Source: RGIG1993 sp964564225
GTDB taxonomy: Bacteria; Bacillota; Clostridia; Oscillospirales; CAG-272
NCBI GenBank assembly: GCA_964564225.1
Contig: CAZMAF010000016.1
Location: 1-29,796, forward strand
Reading direction: 5' to 3'
DNA length: 29,796 bases
Shown: positions 8,138-15,849 of the stretch, one piece after another
Numbering within the stretch: position 1 is the stretch's first letter
How the letters are laid out: each line of letters begins with the position of its first letter
Translations under genes and position numbers: made by a program
Notes under the pieces: generated by a model
What the model was told of the DNA's origin: nothing
Database searches by the model: none
What the model saw: the letters and a program-made list of their open reading frames with translations, nothing else

Positions 8138-8272
8138 ATGCTTAGAACGTATCAGCCTAAGGTTCGTCAGAGAAAGAAGGAACACGGCTTCAGAAAGAGA
8201 ATGTCTACCGCTAACGGCCGTAAGGTTCTCAAGAGAAGAAGACAGAAGGGCAGAGCAAGACTCTCCTATTAA
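8138..8272 (+). CDS. rpmH: 50S ribosomal protein L34
   Basis: This is a 44-aa basic protein with the family sequence: MLRTYQPKVRQRKKEHGFRK at the start, STANGRKVL in the middle and RRRQKGRARLSY at the end. L34 is a small component of the large ribosomal subunit. The start ATG at 8138 has an AGAAGG ribosome binding site. It heads the rightward rpmH-rnpA-yidD-yidC-jag cluster conserved next to dnaA. Confidence 0.98.
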   Translation: MLRTYQPKVRQRKKEHGFRKRMSTANGRKVLKRRRQKGRARLSY

Positions 8273-8371
8273 GTCATTCAAAAAACCGCCGCGTAAAGTG
8301 AAAGCTATTTCATTTTTTTCGGGGGTTTTTGTTTTGTGTACGGTTTGTCGAAAACCGTCAAAGGAGGCTTT

Positions 8372-8770
8372 ATGAAATACGGTGTGATTAACGAAAACCA
8401 TCTTTTTGTGAAATGCTACAATAAAGGGAAAAAGATAATCACGAAGCGCGTCGTCATTTTCGTTTTAGAGGACAGGCATGCCCGTTTTTTGCAGAAAAGC
8501 CATCCTGAAAAGAAAAAGATTAATCGCGTCGGTATTTCGGTTACGAAAAAACTCGGAAACGCCGTCGCAAGAAACCGCGCCAAGCGGATCATCCGCGAAG
8601 CGTGGCGGCAGATCACGAAGACCTATACGCTTACCAAAGGCAAGCTCATCGTAATCACCGCCCGCGAAGCGGCGGCAGAAGCAAAGACAGACGATATTTT
8701 TAAGGATCTTGCTTACGCCGCGCACCGCTTGGGACTTATCCTTGAAAAGCACGATGAAAAATCCGATTAA
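8372..8770 (+). CDS. rnpA: Ribonuclease P protein component
   Basis: The 132-aa protein starts at ATG 8372, 6 nt after AAAGGAGG. It contains the RnpA signature NRAKRIIREAWR in the conserved RNR helix, preceded by RVGISVTKKLGNAVARNR. It binds the catalytic RNase P RNA and aids 5' processing of tRNA precursors. Its 3' end overlaps yidD by 17 bp, a common arrangement that suggests coupled expression. Confidence 0.97.
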   Translation: MKYGVINENHLFVKCYNKGKKIITKRVVIFVLEDRHARFLQKSHPEKKKINRVGISVTKKLGNAVARNRAKRIIREAWRQITKTYTLTKGKLIVITAREAAAEAKTDDIFKDLAYAAHRLGLILEKHDEKSD

Positions 8771-9092
8771 GGCGCTTTTCATTCTGCCGATCAAAGGGTA
8801 TCAGAAATTTATTTCTCCTCTGAAACGCCCATGCTGCCGCTTTTCGCCGACCTGCTCGCAGTACGCGATTGAAGCGATCATGGAATGGGGTGTTATCATC
8901 GGGATTCTTTTGGCGTTTTGGCGAATTTTACGCTGTAACCCTTTTTCTAAAGGGGGCGAAGATCCTGTACCCGAAAATAAATTAAAGCGGAAATTTCTTG
9001 AAAAAATACGCTTGAAGAAAGCAAAACGACTTGAAAAAAAGCGCCAAAACGGAACAAGCGCAAGCGAATCGACCTGCGACAGCGAAAAGTGA
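8754..9092 (+). CDS. yidD: Membrane protein insertion efficiency factor YidD
   Basis: The ATG at 8754 (protein MKNPIKALFILPIKGYQKFI) is preferred. It gives the normal YidD N-terminus, and an upstream in-frame ATG at 8709 lies inside rnpA. The family hallmark CRFSPTCSQYAIEA is present, followed by WGVIIGILLAFWRILRCNPFSKGG. The product is 112 aa with a long basic tail (about 80-112) rich in Lys and Arg. YidD is a small membrane-associated protein that assists YidC insertion. It overlaps rnpA by 17 bp. Confidence 0.95.
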   Translation: MKNPIKALFILPIKGYQKFISPLKRPCCRFSPTCSQYAIEAIMEWGVIIGILLAFWRILRCNPFSKGGEDPVPENKLKRKFLEKIRLKKAKRLEKKRQNGTSASESTCDSEK

Positions 9093-9260
9093 GCGTATTT
9101 TGACCGACGTTCCGTTCAGCATACGGTAATCTGACCGTTATTATTTAAAAAAGGAAAACAAAGCCATACGGCTATCTTTTACGACGGTAAAAGCCCCTTT
9201 TAAAACATCTTTTTGATTTTTTTTCGTTTTTACTTCTCGAAAAGAGTTTACGGTACTACT

Positions 9261-10271
9261 ATGAAGTATATTTACCAAGCAATCGGCAGTGTTCTTTCGT
9301 TTTTTGACTCGATTTTCGGAAGCTATCTTCTGGCGATCATCGTGTTTGCGATTATCGTGAAGCTTTTACTGCTTCCTCTCAGTATCAAACAGCAAAAGAA
9401 TATGCAAAAGCAAGCCACTCTTCGCCCGAAGGAGATGGCAATTCGTAAAAAGTATAAGGGACAGGAACAAAACCGTGACGCGATGATGCGGATGCAGACT
9501 GAGATTCAGGAAATGTATCGTGCGAACAATTACAATCAGTTCGGCGGATGTCTCCCGATGCTTATTCAGCTTCCTATCGTCATTATCATTTATCAGGCAA
9601 TTGTAAATCCTCTTTCTTATATCTGCAGACTCAGTGAGACTGCTTTGATGAGCATTCGAAAAGTTATTGCTGATAATCTCACGTTTTTTAACGTCAGCGC
9701 TGATATGATTCCTACCAAGGGTGATTTAATCGGTGTATACGGCGGTACGGAAATGCAGTTGACAACGATTTTGCAGAATAAGGATTATTTTGCCAAGATC
9801 GCTCAATCGGTAAGTGAGCTTGAAGGTGTTACGCTTCCTAATTTTGAGCTTTGGGGCTCAAATCTCGGTGCGATTCCGACCTTTACAAGTCTTCTCGTTC
9901 TTGTTCCGATCTTTACCTTCCTTGTACAGTTCGGCTCAATGAAGCTGACGAGAATGTTCACTTATCAGCCGATGGAAAATCCCAATCAGGGCTGTTCCAA
10001 TTGGATTATGGATATCGGTATGCCTGTGATGATGACGGTAATGGCATTCCAGTTCCCCGCTCTTCTCGGTATTTATTGGATATTCCAGAGTGTTCTCGGT
10101 GTTGTTCAGCAGTTTATTCTGAAGAAGGTCTATCCGATCCCCACTTTTACCGATGAGGATTACAAGGAAGCCGAACGCGCGCTTCGCGGTAAGGGTACGA
10201 CTAACCGCAATTTTGATTCGGGTAAAAAATACCGTTCGCTTCATAATATTGATGCGGACGATGATGAATAA
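9261..10271 (+). CDS. yidC: Membrane protein insertase YidC/SpoIIIJ/Oxa1
   Basis: With the start at ATG 9261 the protein is 336 aa and begins MKYIYQAIGSVLSFFDSIFG, right for a Gram-positive YidC lacking the large periplasmic domain. The first membrane helix includes FAIIVKLLLLPLSIKQQKNM, in which the hydrophilic-groove arginine usual in this family appears as Lys. A cytoplasmic helical hairpin follows (QKQATLRPKEMAIRKKYKG...). GGCLPMLIQLPIVIIIYQAI is the second conserved helix, and further helices follow at about 200-290. The C-terminal tail is charged. No lipobox is visible. The ribosome binding site is weak (AAAAGAG 15 nt upstream). A longer start at 9213 lacks conservation. Confidence 0.95.
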   Translation: MKYIYQAIGSVLSFFDSIFGSYLLAIIVFAIIVKLLLLPLSIKQQKNMQKQATLRPKEMAIRKKYKGQEQNRDAMMRMQTEIQEMYRANNYNQFGGCLPMLIQLPIVIIIYQAIVNPLSYICRLSETALMSIRKVIADNLTFFNVSADMIPTKGDLIGVYGGTEMQLTTILQNKDYFAKIAQSVSELEGVTLPNFELWGSNLGAIPTFTSLLVLVPIFTFLVQFGSMKLTRMFTYQPMENPNQGCSNWIMDIGMPVMMTVMAFQFPALLGIYWIFQSVLGVVQQFILKKVYPIPTFTDEDYKEAERALRGKGTTNRNFDSGKKYRSLHNIDADDDE

Positions 10272-10303
10272 TTGTATACAAGGATACAAAGAAAGGTATC
10301 AAT

Positions 10304-10951
10304 ATGAGAAAAGAATATCTGGCAATCGGCAAAACGGTAGAGCTTGCTGTCGAGAACGGTGCGAAGGCGCTTGGCGTATCGGTGGATAAGGTTACCTACG
10401 AAGTTATTGCCGAAGCAAAAAAGGGCTTTCTCGGTTTTGGAGAAGCTCCTGCTAAGGTCAATGTGATATACGAGCTTCTTCCCATTGATATTGGCTGTGA
10501 TTTCGTAAAAAATCTGATTGACGATATGGGCATTCAGGCAGAAATTACGGTTACTGACGGTGAGGACGGCAATACCGTCATTCACATTCTCGGTGATGAT
10601 GCCGGTATGCTGATCGGTCATCATGGCGAAACGCTTGATCAGCTTCAGTATCTCGTTAACCTTGCTGCCAATAAGAAAAACGGCGAGGACGACGACCGTA
10701 CCTATACGAGAATTCTCGTGGATATTGAAGGCTATCGGGCTAAGAGAGAGGAAACGCTCCGTAATCTCGCAAGAAGAACAGCGGCGCGTGTTCTGAAGTA
10801 TAAGAGAAGCGTTACGCTTGAGCCTATGTGCGCATATGAAAGACGTATTATTCACTCCGAAATTCAGTCGATCGCAGGCGTTATGACTAACTCCATCGGT
10901 GTTGAAAATAACCGCCGCATCGTGATTTATCTTGATAATTCCAAGAAGTAA
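10304..10951 (+). CDS. jag: RNA-binding protein Jag/KhpB (Jag-N, KH and R3H domains)
   Basis: This is 215 aa. The Jag N-terminal domain is about residues 1-55, with the AKKGFLGFGEAPAKV motif. The KH domain has MLIGHHGETLDQLQYL, a type II KH GxxG-like loop. The C-terminal R3H domain has YERRIIHSEIQ. It is a cytoplasmic RNA-binding protein linked to cell division and cell-wall regulation, normally encoded after yidC, as here (gap 32 bp). The ribosome binding site GAAAGG lies 6 nt before ATG. mnmE/mnmG/rsmG, which often follow in Firmicutes, are absent and a terminator ends the operon. Confidence 0.95.
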   Translation: MRKEYLAIGKTVELAVENGAKALGVSVDKVTYEVIAEAKKGFLGFGEAPAKVNVIYELLPIDIGCDFVKNLIDDMGIQAEITVTDGEDGNTVIHILGDDAGMLIGHHGETLDQLQYLVNLAANKKNGEDDDRTYTRILVDIEGYRAKREETLRNLARRTAARVLKYKRSVTLEPMCAYERRIIHSEIQSIAGVMTNSIGVENNRRIVIYLDNSKK

Positions 10952-10955
10952 TTTC

Positions 10956-11027
10956 AAAAAAGCGCTGTGTCATCAGTGTGAAAGCTCCGTTAAGAGCATC
11001 ACGCTGATGACACGGTGCTTTTTTTGA
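10956..11027 (+). terminator. Rho-independent terminator after jag
   Basis: A long stem pairs GCTGTGTCATCAG (about 10964-10976) with CTGATGACACGGTGC (about 11003-11017), with one bulge and an internal loop. It is flanked by AAAAAA on the left and a seven-T run on the right. It closes the rpmH-jag operon. Confidence 0.85.
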
Positions 11028-11077
11028 GGGAATTTTATAAAATTTCTTATTCAGGCTTTAAAAAAGCTTTTACTTAC

Positions 11078-11113
11078 CGATAAATCTTCATTTAACGATA
11101 AATCTTCATTTAA
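11078..11113 (+). repeat. Two tandem 18-bp repeats
   Basis: The unit CGATAAATCTTCATTTAA occurs twice head to tail (11078-11095, 11096-11113) and is followed by a partial third copy, CGATGAA. It lies upstream of the APH-like gene, in its likely promoter or leader. Confidence 0.8.
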
Positions 11114-11144
11114 CGATGAATTGAAAAATTAAAAGGATGAAATA

Positions 11145-11813
11145 ATGGATTTTTTACAAAATATTTTGCCGCAGAGAGTACTTAAAAAAATTGTCGGAAA
11201 AAATATTCAAAGAATCAGCCTCGGACGAAGCGGTTTTGAGGTTTTTCATATTGATCGTTACGGCTATATCAAGGTAAGCGCCGACGCGGATGCGCTTTCT
11301 TGTGAAAAAGATCGCTGTCTGTGGCTTGAAAATCGCCTGATTGCGCCTCGTGTTCTTGATTATGGCAAGTGCTTTGGCAAATACGGAAATACGTCCTCAC
11401 GCGCGTTTTTACTGACCTCCGAGGTGATGGGACTTCCGCTATGCGACGAGAGTTTCTTACGTGAGCCGCGCCGTCTTATTGAAATGCTCGGTGAGGCGAT
11501 GGCGCTCTTTCACGCTATGGATGCCACTGACTGTCCTTTTATTGCCGAAGGCTGTCAGGATGATCTTGAAAATGCTTTAAAAGTTGTTCTTTGCCACGGT
11601 GATTTTTGTCTTCCGAATATTCTTTTTGATGGCAAAAATTTTGGTTTTGTCGATCTTGGCGGAATGGGAAAGGGTGATCCTTGGCTTGATTATGCGTGGT
11701 GTCTTTGGTCGCTCGATTATAATTTGAAAACCGCTGTCTTTCGCCCTTATCTTTTACAAACGCTCGGAATTGAATTTGATAAAGAAAAATACGGAATATA
11801 CACCGCGATGTGA
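11145..11813 (+). CDS. APH(3')-like small-molecule kinase
   Basis: This 222-aa protein of the aminoglycoside phosphotransferase/choline kinase fold has the catalytic loop HGDFCLPNIL (151-160, Asp153 as base, Asn158 as metal ligand). The metal-binding GFVDLGGMGKGDPWLDYAW follows (Asp170), close to APH(3') enzymes. Lys43 in GYIKVS is the likely ATP-binding lysine. APH(3') enzymes are about 260 aa. Here the segment between DCPF and HGD is about 35-40 residues shorter, removing part of the usual substrate lid. Function is therefore uncertain: a divergent or reduced kinase rather than a proven resistance gene. The ribosome binding site AAAAGGATG is good. It stands alone between terminators. Confidence 0.75.
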   Translation: MDFLQNILPQRVLKKIVGKNIQRISLGRSGFEVFHIDRYGYIKVSADADALSCEKDRCLWLENRLIAPRVLDYGKCFGKYGNTSSRAFLLTSEVMGLPLCDESFLREPRRLIEMLGEAMALFHAMDATDCPFIAEGCQDDLENALKVVLCHGDFCLPNILFDGKNFGFVDLGGMGKGDPWLDYAWCLWSLDYNLKTAVFRPYLLQTLGIEFDKEKYGIYTAM

Positions 11814-11836
11814 TATACCCTATCGCGACGCGGAAA

Positions 11837-11907
11837 ACTTTTTGAAAACTTTCGGGACGGGGTAAGGACAATATTGTAAAGACGCAGTCCGAAGGTTTTT
11901 GCGGGTG
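11837..11907. repeat. 71-bp direct repeat, copy 1
   Basis: This stretch is identical over 71 bp to 12052-12122. It begins ACTTTTTGAAAACTTTCGGG and ends TTTTTGCGGGTG. Similarity continues more loosely into TTTTTCAAAAAAG beyond the end. It is a probable dispersed intergenic repeat. Confidence 0.9.
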
Positions 11908-11957
11908 AGTTTTTTTCAAAAAAGCCTTCACGATAAATCAAAATTGCATGATAAACC

Positions 11958-12016
11958 AAAACGCTTCTTATATAAGCTCTTTTGAAAACTGTGAGAGTTT
12001 ATATAAGAAGCGTTTT
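11958..12016. terminator. Bidirectional terminator-like palindrome between two repeats
   Basis: The perfect 18-bp arms AAAACGCTTCTTATATAA (11958-11975) and TTATATAAGAAGCGTTTT (11999-12016) are separated by 23 nt that can form a small inner stem (CTCT/AGAG). With A/T runs on both sides it can terminate the rightward APH-like gene and the leftward Nudix operon. Confidence 0.75.
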
Positions 12017-12051
12017 TTACGCAGAAAACTTTTTGAAAAAAAGTTTTCCGC

Positions 12052-12122
12052 ACTTTTTGAAAACTTTCGGGACGGGGTAAGGACAATATTGTAAAGACGC
12101 AGTCCGAAGGTTTTTGCGGGTG
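12052..12122. repeat. 71-bp direct repeat, copy 2
   Basis: Identical to 11837-11907. Both copies face the same way and flank the terminator palindrome at 11958-12016. Confidence 0.9.
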
Positions 12123-12150
12123 TGATTTTTTCAAAAAAGCTTTCACTAAG

Positions 12151-12663
12151 TTACGGTGCGATGTCGTAGAAGAAATAGTGAAGTGATTTTACGAAATCGC
12201 CCTTTTCGTAAATTTCACGGATTTCTTCCTTCGTTGCCCATTTGACGTCATCGACTTCCTCGGGCGTGGTGGCGTATTTGAGGTTAACCTCGCCGTCGTA
12301 GGTAAAGAGCCATGCATCAACGATAGCGTGAAGGCGTTTATTTTTAATGTGATGACGGATTTTCGTGAATACTTTATGTCCCATTGTGGGATCAAGGGTA
12401 ACGCCGACCTCTTCCTTGGTTTCTCGCAAAGCCGCCGTGAGTGAGTCCTCGCCCGCAAGCACTGAGCCGCCGACGCACTCCCATTTTAAAGCGTTCGCAG
12501 TTCTCGATGCCGAGCGCTGCGGAATGAGATATTTTCCCTCACTGTTTTTGATCCAGACATGCACGACAAGATGATAGTCGCCGTCGGTTATCGGTACGCC
12601 GCGTTCGTGCAGTCTTCCCGTTTTTTCAAGATTTTCATTGTATATGTCCCAAAGTTCTGCCAT
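12151..12663 (-). CDS. Nudix hydrolase (IDI/YfcD-like subgroup)
   Basis: This 170-aa protein has a perfect Nudix box GX5EX7REX2EEXG: Gly66, Glu72, Arg80-Glu81, Glu84-Glu85, Gly87 (GSVLAGEDSLTAALRETKEE onward). The N-terminus ELWDIYNENLEKTGRLHERG and the WECVGGSV context are typical of the isopentenyl-diphosphate-isomerase-like Nudix subgroup (YfcD). Such proteins hydrolyse nucleoside-diphosphate-linked compounds; the substrate here is unknown. It is the last gene of a three-gene leftward operon. Its ribosome binding site GAAGGA lies in the end of the upstream SDR gene, 5 bp away. Confidence 0.88.
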   Translation of the reverse strand: MAELWDIYNENLEKTGRLHERGVPITDGDYHLVVHVWIKNSEGKYLIPQRSASRTANALKWECVGGSVLAGEDSLTAALRETKEEVGVTLDPTMGHKVFTKIRHHIKNKRLHAIVDAWLFTYDGEVNLKYATTPEEVDDVKWATKEEIREIYEKGDFVKSLHYFFYDIAP

Positions 12664-12668
12664 TGTTT

Positions 12669-13322
12669 TTATTCCTTCCAGACAAAATGATAGTTGATGG
12701 ATTCACCGCCGTCCACGACGATGCTTTGTCCTGTGCAGAAAGACTGTCCTACCGTGAGAAAATATGCCCATTCTGCGATTTCTTCAGGTGTTGCCCAGCG
12801 TTTTAAGGGTGTTTCTTTCATAATGGCATCCCAAAGAACAGGATCGTTTATTACGCATTCGTTTAAAGGTGTCAGTACACCGCCGGGATCAAGACTGTTG
12901 CAGGTTGCGCCGAAAGGAGCGATCCGCATGGCAAGATTTTTGGTGTAGGCAATCACACCGCCTTTGGAGGCGGCGTATTCGGGAAATTCAGCGCCTGTAT
13001 GACCGCTTGCCGAGCCGATATGAAGCACCGACTTGATTCCTTTTTTTACGCCGTATTTTTCACTCACGGCAATGAGCGCTTTTAAATTCACGCCGATGTC
13101 GTCTTCGTTTTGCGTACCTGCGTTATTGATGAGAATATCAATATCAGAAAGCAGGGGCAATTTTTCGCTGTCGCGGATATCAAGACAGTAATGCGTATAC
13201 GCGGGATGCTTGATCGACGGCGCTTGTCGGTCAATGCCGTAAACGTCGTGACCTTCTGTTAAAAACTTTTCGGCAATCGCTTTGCCAATGCCCTGTGACG
13301 TGCCGGTAATTAAAATTTTCAT
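12669..13322 (-). CDS. Short-chain dehydrogenase/reductase
   Basis: This 217-aa classical SDR has the cofactor motif TGTSQGIG (6-13), structural NNAG (66-69), catalytic Ser104, and YAASK (Tyr116, Lys120). The terminal GQSIVVDGGESI is the common family end. Asp/Arg at 31-32 (GIDRQ) suggests NAD(H) or NADP(H) binding but does not decide between them. The start ATG overlaps the stop of the upstream transporter gene as ATGA, with GGGGAG as ribosome binding site. The substrate is unknown. The operon partners are a VUT-family transporter and a Nudix hydrolase. Confidence 0.9.
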   Translation of the reverse strand: MKILITGTSQGIGKAIAEKFLTEGHDVYGIDRQAPSIKHPAYTHYCLDIRDSEKLPLLSDIDILINNAGTQNEDDIGVNLKALIAVSEKYGVKKGIKSVLHIGSASGHTGAEFPEYAASKGGVIAYTKNLAMRIAPFGATCNSLDPGGVLTPLNECVINDPVLWDAIMKETPLKRWATPEEIAEWAYFLTVGQSFCTGQSIVVDGGESINYHFVWKE

Positions 13323-14062
13323 ATTGTACTCTCCCCGATATAGTCGAAATATGCCCTTCCCACGTTATCCTTGCTCCATTTTTTACTGATACGGTAGCCA
13401 ATGGGTGAAAAGAGGATTTCCATTACGAGCTCAATGACAGCACCGGTCAGAGCGCAGGTAAAGCATTGCAGTACCGACCACGAAAAGCCATCCCAGAAAA
13501 CAGGCGCAAAGACGGTAAAGACGAGGAGCGAAAAGATGAAATTATCAAGAAACTGACCGATAAAGGTCGAGATATAGCTTCTTACGGCAAAGGCGAGCTT
13601 GCCGTTTGGATTTTTGCGAAAAAAACTGCCGATCAGAAAATTCAGGGAGTTATTGATGCCTGCCGACAACAAAAACGCTGCGGTACTGCTTAAGAGAATA
13701 AACCAAGTACCGCCGAAAATAGAGTCAAAGGCGGTATAGTCGTCTGCCGTTGAAGGAATTGCTGCCGCCACGAAAAAGATAAGGCAGGTTAAAAGATTGA
13801 TCATCACGGCAAGCAGTGAAATGCGGTTTGAAGCTTTCGGGCCAAAATGCTTGGTTATCACGTCCATACACATAAAGGAAAGCCACGAAATGAGTATACC
13901 GCCGTCGAGCGCGATCCATTCAAGCTGTAAAAGCGTTTTGTTGGCAAGCAGATTCATTGAAATCACGCTGACGACGAAAAGCGTTACCACCGTTGCGGGA
14001 ATCGAGCGAAGAAGAATTTTTGTTTGTTCCCATTCTTTTTTCAAAAAACGCATTCGCATCAC
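13319..14062 (-). CDS. VUT-family membrane transporter (queuosine precursor transporter-like)
   Basis: This approximately 245-aa membrane protein has about six hydrophobic segments (around 22-43, 52-70, 80-100, 117-140, 165-190, 195-220). The family residues MNLLANKT, DGGILISWLSFMCMDVITKHFGPKASNR and the AFAVRSYISTFIGQFLDNFIF helix match the VUT/YhhQ (DUF165) group, which imports queuosine precursors such as queuine or preQ0. The longest frame starts at GTG 14062. The ATG at 14053, 6 nt after AAGGTG, is a better start. It heads the operon with the SDR and Nudix genes. No preQ1 riboswitch was recognised upstream. Confidence 0.82.
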   Translation of the reverse strand: MMRMRFLKKEWEQTKILLRSIPATVVTLFVVSVISMNLLANKTLLQLEWIALDGGILISWLSFMCMDVITKHFGPKASNRISLLAVMINLLTCLIFFVAAAIPSTADDYTAFDSIFGGTWFILLSSTAAFLLSAGINNSLNFLIGSFFRKNPNGKLAFAVRSYISTFIGQFLDNFIFSLLVFTVFAPVFWDGFSWSVLQCFTCALTGAVIELVMEILFSPIGYRISKKWSKDNVGRAYFDYIGESTI

Positions 14063-14074
14063 CTTGTATTTTGG

Positions 14075-14124
14075 GAGCTTTCTTAAAAAAGTTCCCCGAC
14101 TAAGGCTTGCTTCAAGCCTTAGTC
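14075..14124 (-). terminator. Hairpin and repeat downstream of GH20 gene
   Basis: A perfect 12-bp stem GACTAAGGCTTG (14098-14109), loop CTT, CAAGCCTTAGTC (14113-14124). On the minus strand it is followed by GGGGAACTTTTTT, so it may terminate the GH20-like gene. The flank 14075-14097 is a dispersed repeat also found at 383-406. Confidence 0.5.
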
Positions 14125-14194
14125 GATATCCCTTTCAATAACTCTCGGACTAAAAATCATTCCTGGAATAAGCTCCAAAACTATTTTAAAAACA

Positions 14195-15811
14195 TTACGG
14201 ATTCATACCCATATAGGACAGGTTGACCGTTGAGGACATCAGCGCATTGTTGAAGGAAGTAGTTTCCTCTTTACGTTTGTAAGGCAAAATCTCGGTTTCA
14301 AGTTCGTCGATGCGGTCGATCTTGCCGCTCGTATAGGCAAGAAGGCGGCGACGGCAGGAGTCGGTACGCTGTAAGAGCGCGCCGAGATGATGGTCCTGTA
14401 CGTCAAATCCGTGTGGCTTGTTGTCGGTAAACCACTGCTTTTCAAAGGCAAGGGCGTAGCGTCTGATACGCTTTTCGACCTCGACGTATTCATTTTTGGC
14501 AAGCGCTTCAAGCGTTTTTTTGTCGCCCGACTGATATGCTTTTCTTGTTCTGATACCAAGCTCATACTTAATTTCAAGTACCTCGCAGAGCTTGACGGCA
14601 GAATCAAAAATATAACCGTATTTACGTGTTTTTTTGCCGATTTCTTTTAGTTTTTCGGCAATTTTTTTAAAATTCGCGCCAAGTCCTTCCTTTACGGTAT
14701 AATCGAGGAAGCCGTTGAAATAGTCGGAAAAGAGCATATATTTTGAGGGGTTACGCGGTCTGCCCGAATAGGGTTCGATTTCATTGGGCAGGTCGATTTT
14801 CATAAAGTCGTCGTAGTCGATACCGATAAGACTTTTGAATTTCTTTTTGATCTTTGCTTCGTCCTTGTTACCCTTTGCGTATTCGGCAAGATAGAAGAGC
14901 GAGGGGAGCTGCGAGAAATGCGAGCATTCCGCGCCGTCGTCGCCCCACATCGTAAAGAAGATATTTTTAACTTTTCTCTTTTTGCAGGCGTCAAGGGCGG
15001 GGATCATTGCCTGAAGCGTAAACTTGTTAAAGGGAATCATACCCTGCCAGCTCCACGCGCCGCCCGCAAACCAGGTTTCTCCCGGAAACGCTTTGTGGTT
15101 GTCGATCATTTCAAGGTATTTTTCTTCTTCGCTCTGATAGTAGTCCCAATAAACGGGAATTACCGAAGAAGGCAAGGAGTCAAGCACGTCCTTCGGAATT
15201 TCACAGCGAGGCATGCGGTATACGCCGTTGTTCCAGGAGCGGAAGAACATATCCGACCATACCATCAGTTTGTAGTCGTATTTCTTGGCAATCTCGCAAA
15301 TTCTATCAAGATGGCGTTTCATAATTGTTGTGATTTTCTCGTAGCCGTGAATATCGAGATGCTTACCGCGTCCGAGATTATGCGCTTCATCCATACCGAT
15401 ATGAATGAGGCGGGAGGTGAAGCACTCGGAAAGCGTTTTGAACATATTGTCGATCAGCTCGTAGTTCCGCTCGTCATCGACAAGGAGAATATCGTTTGTG
15501 TCGCGGGGATATTTGCCCCATTTAAAAATACCGTTGAGGTGCGCAAGTGTCTGGATGCAGGGAATTGCCGTCATGCCGATCTCGTGACAGAAGGTGTCGA
15601 TTTCCTTCATTTCCTCAATGCTGTAACGTCCGCGCATATAACCGAAGTAAGGCTCGTCCTTGACCTCATAGGTGTCCTCGGTATAGAGCATAACCATATT
15701 ATAGCCCATTTTGCGAAGAAGCGTCAGAAAGCGTTTCAGTCCTTCCACGCTCATGACGGCATTTCTCGACATATCGATCATAACACCAAAGTGGTTAAGA
15801 GTTTTTGCCAT
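14195..15811 (-). CDS. Glycoside hydrolase family 20-like enzyme (beta-N-acetylhexosaminidase type)
   Basis: This 538-aa protein has a TIM-barrel N-terminal half: FGVMIDMSRNAVMSVEGLKRFL (5-26), MGYNMVMLYTEDTYE (35-49), IGMTAIPCIQTLAHL (78-92, with a His at 91 as in GH20), and the catalytic DE pair in HIGMDEAHNLG (Asp141-Glu142). This corresponds to the substrate-assisted mechanism of family 20. The C-terminal 200 residues are helical and charged. No signal peptide or membrane segment is visible, so it is probably cytoplasmic and acts on imported aminosugar oligosaccharides. A strong GGAGG precedes the ATG. It is transcribed after the purine permease, with a 38-bp gap. Confidence 0.82.
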   Translation of the reverse strand: MAKTLNHFGVMIDMSRNAVMSVEGLKRFLTLLRKMGYNMVMLYTEDTYEVKDEPYFGYMRGRYSIEEMKEIDTFCHEIGMTAIPCIQTLAHLNGIFKWGKYPRDTNDILLVDDERNYELIDNMFKTLSECFTSRLIHIGMDEAHNLGRGKHLDIHGYEKITTIMKRHLDRICEIAKKYDYKLMVWSDMFFRSWNNGVYRMPRCEIPKDVLDSLPSSVIPVYWDYYQSEEEKYLEMIDNHKAFPGETWFAGGAWSWQGMIPFNKFTLQAMIPALDACKKRKVKNIFFTMWGDDGAECSHFSQLPSLFYLAEYAKGNKDEAKIKKKFKSLIGIDYDDFMKIDLPNEIEPYSGRPRNPSKYMLFSDYFNGFLDYTVKEGLGANFKKIAEKLKEIGKKTRKYGYIFDSAVKLCEVLEIKYELGIRTRKAYQSGDKKTLEALAKNEYVEVEKRIRRYALAFEKQWFTDNKPHGFDVQDHHLGALLQRTDSCRRRLLAYTSGKIDRIDELETEILPYKRKEETTSFNNALMSSTVNLSYMGMNP

Positions 15812-15849
15812 AATAGCCTCCGATTCAGTACGTTTACTATGTCAGACGG

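Noticed and set aside
8709..8753. Longer YidD start at 8709
   Set aside because: It would lie inside rnpA with a non-YidD N-terminus; ATG 8754 gives the family sequence.
11539..12146. Two minus-strand frames starting MKAFLKK-(T/S)-HPQKPSDC inside the 71-bp repeats
   Set aside because: The frames match because the DNA copies are identical. They overlap the APH-like gene or a terminator and lack ribosome binding sites.
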